This document shows positions 1-5,899 of a DNA stretch of 15,310 nucleotides, piece after piece. Position numbers and translations under genes: made by a program. This DNA is from Akkermansiaceae bacterium (GTDB lineage Bacteria > Verrucomicrobiota > Verrucomicrobiia > Verrucomicrobiales > Akkermansiaceae). The notes beneath the pieces are model-generated. The model did no database searches, had not been told where the DNA came from, and saw only the letters and a program-made list of their open reading frames with translations. The DNA lies in assembly GCA_011524615.1 (NCBI GenBank), contig WTJZ01000192.1, positions 1 through 15,310 on the forward strand, read 5' to 3'. How positions within the stretch are numbered: position 1 is the first letter of the stretch; each line of letters starts with the position of its first letter.

Positions 1-1
1 G

Positions 2-34
2 AAAAAAATCCTACTCGACAGAGGCGAGTAGGAT
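2..34 (-). terminator. Intrinsic terminator of the PEP-CTERM gene
   Basis: A perfect 10-bp inverted repeat (positions 8-17 and 25-34, arms ATCCTACTCG and CGAGTAGGAT, 7-nt loop) is followed on the minus strand by seven consecutive T (complement of the A run at 2-8). It starts 18 nt past the stop codon of the gene at 53-868. The geometry is that of a classic Rho-independent terminator and it works in the minus orientation only. Confidence 0.9.
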
Positions 35-52
35 GCATGGTGCGAAATGTAA

Positions 53-868
53 TTATCTCTTACGTCGCATGAGTAGTGCTCCTATACCAAGCCCCATGAT
101 CGCTGCGGTAGAGGGTTCAGGAATAGGAGTGGCGATAATTTCGTCAAAAGTGACACCTGCTATACCTGGAGCGGTGACGCCAGTCTGTGCGGAGATGGAG
201 AATGTTCCAGAGGTCTCTCCGTTGAGGTCGATATCGAAAAAGACCATACCAGTTAAGCGAGCGACTCGTGATAAGCCTGTAATAGTTGTTTCAGCACCAC
301 CTGCTTCGGTAAGTCGTATACCACTAGGAGAGAAGTTAGCATTGTCCATGGTCGACGCCATGATACCTACTCTAATAGCACTAGGAGTGGTACTATCGAT
401 CGTAAAGGTTAATAGCTCTTGCCAATCTCCTGCAGAAGAAGAATTGGAGTTGTCTCGAACCCAACCACTTTGGATCGACCAGTCCGCGACATCAACGCCC
501 GGTGTGGCTGTAGGGTCATCGATATCGGAGTAGTTCCAAGCTGGTGAAGGGTTGTTATAATGCGTAGCATCTGTCCCAGCGGAGAAGGAGGCAAAGCTCG
601 CTCCTACTTGGGTGAAATTCGTAAACGTATTATCGAAAGCATGAGTTGCAAACGAAGTGTTACCGATAAAGTAGAGTCCTGCGGTTCCATATACGTTATC
701 ATTGTCACCGTCATACGATTTGGTGACGTTGGTAGACCGGAAGCCCTGCATATTGGTTTCAGCATAATTACTTCCTGGTCCAGCGTTGCTAATGAGAATG
801 GCGCCATTGGCACTAGTAATGATGAGTGCGCTCACTGTAGCGAGAGCAATGTGTTTAGTTTTTTTCAT
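53..868 (-). CDS. PEP-CTERM sorting domain-containing protein, function unknown
   Basis: A 271-residue exported protein. Residues 1-23 form a signal peptide: a KKTK n-region, a hydrophobic core and a small-residue cleavage area near A20-A23. The C-terminus is a PEP-CTERM sorting signal: PIPEPS at about 248-253, a hydrophobic stretch at about 254-266 (AAIMGLGIGALLM) and a terminal RRKR. In this family the signal is recognised by an exosortase, and the protein is linked to extracellular polysaccharide or the cell surface. The body (24-245) is rich in N, S, T, D and G, looks like a beta-rich secreted domain, and I do not recognise it. No exosortase gene lies in the window. The gene stands alone, with its own terminator and a candidate promoter at 905-933. 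No Shine-Dalgarno motif is visible before the ATG. The call as a PEP-CTERM protein is firm, but the biological role is unknown. Confidence 0.93.
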   Translation of the reverse strand: MKKTKHIALATVSALIITSANGAILISNAGPGSNYAETNMQGFRSTNVTKSYDGDNDNVYGTAGLYFIGNTSFATHAFDNTFTNFTQVGASFASFSAGTDATHYNNPSPAWNYSDIDDPTATPGVDVADWSIQSGWVRDNSNSSSAGDWQELLTFTIDSTTPSAIRVGIMASTMDNANFSPSGIRLTEAGGAETTITGLSRVARLTGMVFFDIDLNGETSGTFSISAQTGVTAPGIAGVTFDEIIATPIPEPSTAAIMGLGIGALLMRRKR

Positions 869-904
869 AGGTTACAGGTCCACTAGTTAGTGTGGATTAT
901 TGTT

Positions 905-933
905 ATAATAGATCGTAAAAGATTATCTGTCCA
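905..933 (-). promoter_or_regulatory. Candidate sigma70-type promoter for the PEP-CTERM gene
   Basis: Read on the minus strand, TGGACA (933-928) matches the -35 consensus TTGACA at 5 of 6 positions. A 17-nt spacer follows, then TATTAT (910-905), matching TATAAT at 5 of 6. Transcription would start near 898, giving a leader of about 30 nt before the ATG at 868. It was found by eye. The consensus is that of housekeeping sigma factors in other phyla. Confidence 0.55.
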
Positions 934-984
934 CTTTAATTGGTGTTTTTTGGTTATATTTGGGTGTTTAGCTAAGGGTGGGCT

Positions 985-1023
985 GGAAGTGATGTTTCAC
1001 TGGCTCTGAATATACAGAGTTCC
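985..1023 (+). promoter_or_regulatory. Possible structured leader upstream of thrS
   Basis: The 261-nt gap before thrS holds two adjacent short hairpins: AGTGA/TCACT (988-992 with 997-1001) and CTCTG/CAGAG (1004-1008 with 1015-1019). A GGA/TCC pair (985-987 with 1021-1023) could close both into a small three-way junction. I see no T-box consensus, no U-tract and no clear promoter in the rest of the gap. The stems are only 5 bp, so chance is a real alternative. Confidence 0.22.
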
Positions 1024-1129
1024 ACCAAGCTGACGGGGAGCGCTTGATCGTTCAAAAAGTGACTCAGCGTTCGGGTTTTCCGTTGCAATTCGTGTGGTGA
1101 AGAGTTTAAACCAAGTGAAATCCTATACT

Positions 1130-3037
1130 ATGGCAGAAGATAAATCACGTAAGACGCTTGAAGAGCGTCATCAAATGTCCGACTTTGAGCGTCTAAATCA
1201 CTCAGCGGCTCATATTCTCGCTACTGCGATACTTAGGCTCTGGCCGGATGCTCAGCTTGCTGCAGGTCCTCCGGTAGAGAATGGGTTTTATTATGATTTA
1301 GAGATGGAGCATCGATTAACGCCTGAAGACTTTGAGAAGATCGAGGCGGAGATGAAGAAAGAAGTTAAGGCGAACAATACCTTTGAGAAACAGATTGTAA
1401 GCCGTAATGAAGCGATGGAAATGGCCCAGTCAGGACGCCTTGCGGCACTCTCAGAGCGTGGAGAGGCATCAAAGTTCAAGGTCGACCTACTTAACGATAT
1501 TCCAGAAGACGAGGAGATTTCACTCTATAAAAATGGAGAGTTCTGGGATCTCTGCGCGGGACCACACGTCGGTCGTACCGGTAATTGTAAGGCCTTTAAG
1601 GTGATGTCAGTAGCGGCCTCTTATTACAAGGGCGACCAGTCTAGAGAGTCACTACAGCGAGTCTATGGAACATGCTTCAAGAACAAGACTCTCCTTACGG
1701 AGCATCTTGAGCGCCTAGAGGAGGCCAAGAAGCGTGATCACCGTAAGTTAGGGCGTGAGCTTGGACTCTTCACTATTGATGAGATGGTTGGACAGGGATT
1801 ACTGCTGTGGAAGCCAAAGGGGGCCCTCGTTCGACGAGCATTACAGGACTTCATTACTCGCGAGTTAGATGCTCAAGGGTATTCTCAGGTATTCACTCCA
1901 CATATTGGTAAATTAGACCTTTATCGTACTTCTGGACACTTCCCTTACTATGAGGATAGCCAGTACCCTGCTATCCCAGAGCGTGATACTCTCAAGAAAC
2001 TCGCAGAAGAAGGTTCTAGCTGTGCTGACTTAATGGCGGGGCTTAAGACGGGCGAAATTGAAGGCTACATGTTGAAGCCGATGAACTGTCCTCACCACAT
2101 CCGTATCTATGCTAGTGAGCACCGCTCTTACCGTGACCTGCCTGTGCGCTTGGCCGAGTTTGGAACCGTCTACCGATGGGAGAAGAGTGGGGAATTAGGT
2201 GGCATGACTCGTGTCAGAGGCTTTACGCAGGATGACGCACACCTCTTTGTTACTCCAGACCAGCTACAAGATGAGATCGATGGATGTCTTGTGTTGGTGA
2301 AGAAGGTACTTAAGACCTTGGGGATGAATGATTATCGTGTGCGTGTTTCACTCCGTGATCCAGATAGTGATAAGTATGTAGGTGATCCTTCAGACTGGGA
2401 TATGGCGGAGAATGCGCTTCGTGAGGCCGTAAATCGCATGGGTGATGTAGATTATACAGAGGAAGAGGGAGAGGCTGCGTTCTATGGTCCTAAGATCGAC
2501 TTTGTCGTGAAGGACGTGATCGGACGTGATTGGCAGCTTGGTACCGTACAGGTCGACTTCCAGTTACCTAAACGCTTTAACCTCGAATACATCGGAGCGG
2601 ACAATAAGCCTCACCAACCGATCATGATTCACCGAGCTCCATTTGGTTCACTTGAGCGATTTACAGGATTGCTTATCGAACACTTTGAAGGAAAGTTCCC
2701 ACTCTGGTTAGCTCCTGAGCAAGTTCGTGTTCTGACTATCTCTGATAAGTTTGATGACTACGCGTCAGAAGTTGCACAGGCTCTTGGTGAACAAGGTCTA
2801 AGAGTGAAGATCGACTCTTCGTCAGACAAGATTGGTGCTAAGATCCGTAATTCTCGCCTGGATCGTGTACCATATTTCTTAGTAATCGGAGTGAAGGAAG
2901 AAGAGTCTAAAACGGTCTCTGTTCGTCACCGTGATCTGCAGGATCTTGGCGTCTTCGCCCTTGATGCTGCAGTTAATCAGATCGCTGAGGAGGCCAATGA
3001 GCACTTGCTAGCTCCTAACGAGTGGAAGCAGGCGTAA
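1130..3037 (+). CDS. thrS: Threonine--tRNA ligase (ThrRS), lacking the TGS domain
   Basis: Cytoplasmic class II aminoacyl-tRNA synthetase that charges tRNA-Thr. From the ATG at 1130 it has 635 residues. The editing (N2) domain shows HSAAH (24-28) and the CAGPH signature (142-146). The catalytic core has SGHF (268-271), KPMNCPHH (316-323), motif 2 (RLAEFGTVYRWE) and motif 3 HRAPFGS (from 501). Expected zinc ligands are C320, H371 and H501. The anticodon-binding domain fills the C-terminus. The first editing histidine lies only 24 residues from the start, so the roughly 60-residue TGS domain of E. coli-type enzymes is absent. By my alignment to the E. coli sequence from memory, about 25 extra residues sit between SGHF and KPMNCP. 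An in-frame GTG at 1094 would add 12 residues. I prefer the ATG because the MAEDK..KTLEERHQM start looks like related enzymes I recall. Neither start has a Shine-Dalgarno motif. infC follows on the same strand with no U-tract terminator between, so cotranscription is likely. Confidence 0.96.
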   Translation: MAEDKSRKTLEERHQMSDFERLNHSAAHILATAILRLWPDAQLAAGPPVENGFYYDLEMEHRLTPEDFEKIEAEMKKEVKANNTFEKQIVSRNEAMEMAQSGRLAALSERGEASKFKVDLLNDIPEDEEISLYKNGEFWDLCAGPHVGRTGNCKAFKVMSVAASYYKGDQSRESLQRVYGTCFKNKTLLTEHLERLEEAKKRDHRKLGRELGLFTIDEMVGQGLLLWKPKGALVRRALQDFITRELDAQGYSQVFTPHIGKLDLYRTSGHFPYYEDSQYPAIPERDTLKKLAEEGSSCADLMAGLKTGEIEGYMLKPMNCPHHIRIYASEHRSYRDLPVRLAEFGTVYRWEKSGELGGMTRVRGFTQDDAHLFVTPDQLQDEIDGCLVLVKKVLKTLGMNDYRVRVSLRDPDSDKYVGDPSDWDMAENALREAVNRMGDVDYTEEEGEAAFYGPKIDFVVKDVIGRDWQLGTVQVDFQLPKRFNLEYIGADNKPHQPIMIHRAPFGSLERFTGLLIEHFEGKFPLWLAPEQVRVLTISDKFDDYASEVAQALGEQGLRVKIDSSSDKIGAKIRNSRLDRVPYFLVIGVKEEESKTVSVRHRDLQDLGVFALDAAVNQIAEEANEHLLAPNEWKQA

Positions 3038-3054
3038 AAAAATGCCAATTAATG

Positions 3055-3099
3055 CGCGTCTGTAGTTGCAATTCGTTCAAAGTCTGCTCTACAGTTGCG
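3055..3099 (+). other. Inverted repeat in the thrS-infC spacer
   Basis: CTGTAG (3060-3065) and CTACAG (3089-3094) are perfectly complementary. Across a 2-nt internal loop the stem continues with CGC (3055-3057) and GCG (3097-3099). The 23-nt loop includes GTTCAAAGTCTGC. No U-run follows, so it is not a standard terminator. It may be a structured infC leader or nothing. Confidence 0.25.
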
Positions 3100-3144
3100 T
3101 AAGAACGAGCCTCTTGTTCCTTATTAACTTAACCCACAAAAGCC

Positions 3145-3783
3145 ATTCCTAAGCCAAAGAAAAGACCAAATAGACGGAGAGATATGACTCCCGTCAATGA
3201 GCGCATCAGAGCCAAGCGTATTCGTGTAGTTGGGCCGCAAGGTGATCAACTCGGTGTGATGAATACCAAAGATGCGATCGATCTCGCCAAATCACGTGGA
3301 CTTGATCTCGTGGAGATCGCTGCTAAAGCGGATCCTCCAGTATGTAAGATCATCGACTACGGAAAGTTCAAATACGAACAGGCTAAGCTTAAGAAGAGTA
3401 GTGCTAAATCGACGGCTCGACTTAAGGAAGTCAAGTTCCGTATCGGTACTGACGAGCATGATTATAATATTAAGTGTGGTCGTGCGGAGAATTTCCTCGC
3501 AGCAGGGCACAAGGTTCAGGTCGCGCTCCAGTTCCGTGGTCGTGAAAACGCCCACAAGGAGCTCGGGATTGATATGTTGAATCGTATCAAGGCTGACCTA
3601 GAAGGAATGTCTCAATGTGATCAACAGCCAAAGATCGCTGGACGTGCGTGCCGTATGTTGCTGTCTCCTCTGGCGTCAGATCAGCAAAAGCGCAAGTTCA
3701 AGATCGTCAAAGGTGACCTCATGAATGAAGATGAAGACGAGTTCGATGACGAAATCGACGACATCAATGAAGGTGAAGAGTAA
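3145..3783 (+). CDS. infC: Translation initiation factor IF-3, probable AUU start
   Basis: IF3 binds the 30S subunit, keeps it apart from 50S and discriminates against non-canonical start codons. The N-domain begins VNERIRAKRIRVVG and contains KADPPVCKIIDYGKF. The C-domain has KEVKFRIGTDEHDY and FRGRENAHKELG. The last 19 residues are almost all acidic (NEDEDEFDDE...), an extension beyond the E. coli protein. The first ATG is at 3184 (199 aa). In the same frame an ATT at 3145 adds 13 residues, IPKPKKRPNRRRD, after an in-frame TAA at 3130. This restores a basic N-terminal tail of the length E. coli IF3 has before its INGEIRA segment. AUU is the known, self-regulated start of infC in E. coli and other bacteria. 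GGAG at 3176-3179 could serve the ATG instead, but it falls on arginine codons and most genes here lack such motifs. The gene call is certain; the start is about 60:40 for ATT. rpmI and rplT, usual neighbours, do not follow. Confidence 0.95.
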   Translation: MPKPKKRPNRRRDMTPVNERIRAKRIRVVGPQGDQLGVMNTKDAIDLAKSRGLDLVEIAAKADPPVCKIIDYGKFKYEQAKLKKSSAKSTARLKEVKFRIGTDEHDYNIKCGRAENFLAAGHKVQVALQFRGRENAHKELGIDMLNRIKADLEGMSQCDQQPKIAGRACRMLLSPLASDQQKRKFKIVKGDLMNEDEDEFDDEIDDINEGEE

Positions 3784-3798
3784 AAACCTTAAGACTTT

Positions 3799-4518
3799 AT
3801 GAACTTAATTAAAAGCAGTATGCAGGCAGTCCTCATACTGCTTTTTTTGTCTTTCGCGTGCGCGGAACCAATAGAGAGGCAACGGGGGATCCATCACATC
3901 TCCTTTGTGGAGGTAGAGAAGGTCGAGATCGTATGGCGTGGTGAAGATGGCCAGCAGTTGCGAACCTTTGAGGAAGTAGCTTGTCATTGTGAAGGGGACT
4001 TCGTTTTGATGAATGGTGGAATTTTTGAACCTGGTGAGGTACCTTCTGGATTACTAGTTCAGGATGCGAAAGAGTTGCGTCCTTTGAATCTGGGGGGAGG
4101 TCAGGGGAACTTTTACTTGAAGCCTAATGGAGTCTTTTTGATAGGTCAGAATGGCGCTAAGGTAGTGGAGTCTAGTGACTATTCTCAGGAAACAGGTGTG
4201 AGCTATGCTGTTCAGTCAGGGCCTCTGTTGCTTGATAGAGGAAAGGTTCATCCATCTTTTAATCCAGTATCAAAGTGGAGAAAGCTACGAAACGGTGTGG
4301 GGGTAAAAGAGGATGGAACCATTGTTTTGGCGATATCTCATCCGGACTATCCAGTAACGTTTTATGAGTTTGCTGAATTCTTTCTCAACGAAGGCTGTCA
4401 AAGTGCACTTTATTTAGATGGGGTGATTAGTGCGATGGCTATCGGGGAAGAGGTTAAACAGGTTAAGAGGTCATATGCTTCGATCATTATTGGCACACAG
4501 TCCTCCGATAAGGAATGA
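3799..4518 (+). CDS. Exported phosphodiester glycosidase family protein (NAGPA-like domain)
   Basis: A 239-residue protein with a signal peptide: hydrophobic core at about 8-20 and likely cleavage after ACA at 20-22. Its fold signatures are those of the NAGPA/YigE-type domain (Pfam family of N-acetylglucosamine-1-phosphodiester alpha-N-acetylglucosaminidase): LMNGGIFEPGEVPSGL (70-85), VQSGPLLLDRG (138-148), RNGVGVKEDG (164-173) and LYLDGVIS (204-211). The last is LDGG in most members; here the second G is V. The substrate in bacteria is mostly unknown; cleavage of a sugar phosphodiester in the envelope is a family inference. It starts 15 nt after infC, without a Shine-Dalgarno motif. The start ATG is M1 or M8 (3820). 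A perfect intrinsic terminator hairpin overlaps codons 6-17, which is odd. It converges on a second protein of the same family at 4577-5509. Confidence 0.85.
   Translation: MNLIKSSMQAVLILLFLSFACAEPIERQRGIHHISFVEVEKVEIVWRGEDGQQLRTFEEVACHCEGDFVLMNGGIFEPGEVPSGLLVQDAKELRPLNLGGGQGNFYLKPNGVFLIGQNGAKVVESSDYSQETGVSYAVQSGPLLLDRGKVHPSFNPVSKWRKLRNGVGVKEDGTIVLAISHPDYPVTFYEFAEFFLNEGCQSALYLDGVISAMAIGEEVKQVKRSYASIIIGTQSSDKE
3814..3848 (+). terminator. Intrinsic terminator of the thrS-infC unit, inside the next coding region
   Basis: A perfect 9-bp stem, AGCAGTATG (3814-3822) and CATACTGCT (3834-3842), with an 11-nt loop, is followed by an uninterrupted T run at 3842-3848. Upstream A residues could lengthen the stem by A-T pairs. 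It lies 30 nt after the infC stop, where an infC terminator would be expected, yet within codons 6-17 of the gene starting at 3799. Confidence 0.75.
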
Positions 4519-4576
4519 CGAGGCTTAAAAAGAATATCTTACCTGGGAGGCCTCCGTTCAAAGGAATGATCAGAGG

Positions 4577-5509
4577 CTAATTTCTCTTTAGGATGAGATA
4601 GTTCCTGACGTTACTCTTTAGCCAATGGCCCTTTTGTATATTGGGTTGCTTGAGTTTGTCTCCGACGAAGAAATCACTGGATCTACCTCCATCTAAGTTT
4701 AGGGCGTCTTTGTGAGGTAGGTATGAGGGCATTAGCTTTAGAGCTTTGGCGAGTGTTGCTAAGCTGCAAGCACTCGTGTGGGCAATAGCGAAGTGGTGCT
4801 CTCCATCCCAAAGCAAGATGCTGCGCAGAGCGGGATTGTTCGAGGAGAGGCCTTTTGTTGAGAATCCGTTTTCTAGTAAGACAGGACCAGATTGCAGGAG
4901 TTCGGATGCTTCATTGGAGGCGTTTTTATTCCGCTGTAGGCTCGCTTGGCCGTTGGCTAGTTGGTATACGCCAGAGGTGAGGGATGAGGCTCGATTCCAT
5001 ACGCCTGACTTCTTTCCTCCACTTTTGACAAGACCTAGAGGGAGGCCTTCAGGGCTAAAGAAGCCGCCATTGATTGCCGCAATTCCTCCGTATGCAAGGC
5101 ATGCTTGCTTAGCGGATTTCCACTTTTCTCCAGGGAATTGGTCTGCCAGTTTTAAGTGGTATTGTCGGGTATCAAAGGAGACTAGAGTGATCGTGATGCC
5201 ATTAATATTCAGGGTGTCATACCTGAGTGTGTGCATATGAGAGGGGCTCTCTGGCTGCGGTGGGAGGCTCACAGTCTGTGTGTTATCCAATATGTGAGGG
5301 GAAGTCGCAGGAGTATGCTCTACAGGTTGTGGGGGGGCAAGCGCAGCTTGAATTGGTCGCGGAGGTTGGTCTCTTGGGGGGCTTGGAACCGCTGGGGGGG
5401 AGGCTGCTGTGACTGTAGTTAGAGGAGGAGCTGTTTGACTAAACTGACGTAGCACTGAGCAGGAACTGAGTGCTAGCATCAATAATAGTAAGACGGCTCG
5501 GTAAATCAT
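4577..5509 (-). CDS. Lipoprotein with a phosphodiester glycosidase (NAGPA-like) domain
   Basis: A 310-residue predicted lipoprotein. The signal peptide ends in lipobox LSSC (14-17), so C17 would be acylated and the protein anchored in a membrane facing the periplasm. Residues 27-92 are a low-complexity linker dominated by Pro, Ala, Ser and Thr. The catalytic-type domain (about 93-310) has AAINGGFFSPEGLPLGL (144-160), LLQSGPVLLENG (204-215) and ALNLDGGRSSDFF (269-281), all hallmarks of the phosphodiester glycosidase (NAGPA) family. The true bacterial substrate is unknown. It is the last gene of a three-gene unit: its ATG overlaps the stop of the Minf_1886 gene by one base (TAATG), which implies translational coupling. 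The linker contains G runs of 7, 6 and 7 on the plus strand (5331-5337, 5376-5381, 5394-5400), that is, C runs in the gene. No clear terminator follows. Compared with the convergent paralogue at 3799-4518, it keeps the full LDGG motif. Confidence 0.88.
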   Translation of the reverse strand: MIYRAVLLLLMLALSSCSVLRQFSQTAPPLTTVTAASPPAVPSPPRDQPPRPIQAALAPPQPVEHTPATSPHILDNTQTVSLPPQPESPSHMHTLRYDTLNINGITITLVSFDTRQYHLKLADQFPGEKWKSAKQACLAYGGIAAINGGFFSPEGLPLGLVKSGGKKSGVWNRASSLTSGVYQLANGQASLQRNKNASNEASELLQSGPVLLENGFSTKGLSSNNPALRSILLWDGEHHFAIAHTSACSLATLAKALKLMPSYLPHKDALNLDGGRSSDFFVGDKLKQPNIQKGHWLKSNVRNYLILKRN

Positions 5510-5889
5510 TACTCGGGATCTGGTAGGTATGGCTTATCGAAGGCTTCTTTAAAGGTATAGATACGATCAAAGTCAGATGGTGAGTCCCCATCTTCTTTGC
5601 TAAAGACATTGGCGCCTATAAGGTTAAAGACCATATCACCTACGTCTCTTGTTTTGGTAATACCCCATTCTTTTAGTAAGGGTTTGGACATAGGGCCAAA
5701 TTCACTGATTGTGTAGTCCTTGAACCCATGCATGAGTTCTGATCCAGAGACATGACGAGGCTTGTTTTCGGCTTCGACTATGGTCTTGACCGTATGGTCG
5801 AGAGCATCTTTGAGGAAGTTGTAGGCATCAGGATGAAAGCGGTCGTCTTCTTGACAGATTTCTTTAACTGCTTGTGAGAATGAGGTCAT
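5509..5889 (-). CDS. Minf_1886 family protein (conserved in Planctomycetes/Verrucomicrobia)
   Basis: A 126-residue soluble protein with no signal peptide or membrane segment. The pattern matches the family known as Minf_1886 or Plancto_Ver_chp: AVKEIC near the start, D-R-F-H-P-DAYNFLKDALDHT (about 17-33), HVSGSELMHGFKDYTISEFGPMSKPLLKEWGITKT (about 46-80), DVGDMVFNLIGANVFSKEDGD (about 82-102), and a DFDRIYTFKEAF tail. The molecular function is unknown. An upstream TTG at 5908-5910 would add 7 residues and overlap the PBP gene, but the ATG at 5889 fits the family N-terminus better and leaves a 10-nt gap after the PBP stop. No Shine-Dalgarno motif is visible. It sits between a class A PBP and an envelope lipoprotein, so a link with envelope growth is possible, by context only. 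Confidence 0.9.
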   Translation of the reverse strand: MTSFSQAVKEICQEDDRFHPDAYNFLKDALDHTVKTIVEAENKPRHVSGSELMHGFKDYTISEFGPMSKPLLKEWGITKTRDVGDMVFNLIGANVFSKEDGDSPSDFDRIYTFKEAFDKPYLPDPE

Positions 5890-5899
5890 GGTGGCGTAG

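Noticed and set aside
33..533. Plus-strand open frame of 166 codons opposite the PEP-CTERM gene
   Set aside because: It is entirely antisense to a protein with a clear signal peptide and sorting signal, and its translation has no recognisable domain.
869..1129. T-box riboswitch upstream of thrS
   Set aside because: The conserved T-box sequence and a terminator/antiterminator pair with a T run are missing.
4519..4576. Bidirectional terminator between the convergent glycosidase genes
   Set aside because: GGAGGCCTCC is palindromic but leaves no loop, and a bulged ACGAGGC/GCCTCCGT pairing has a 25-nt loop and no T run.
4746..5240. Plus-strand open frame of 164 codons
   Set aside because: Antisense to the conserved glycosidase domain with intact family motifs; no start signal and no family resemblance.
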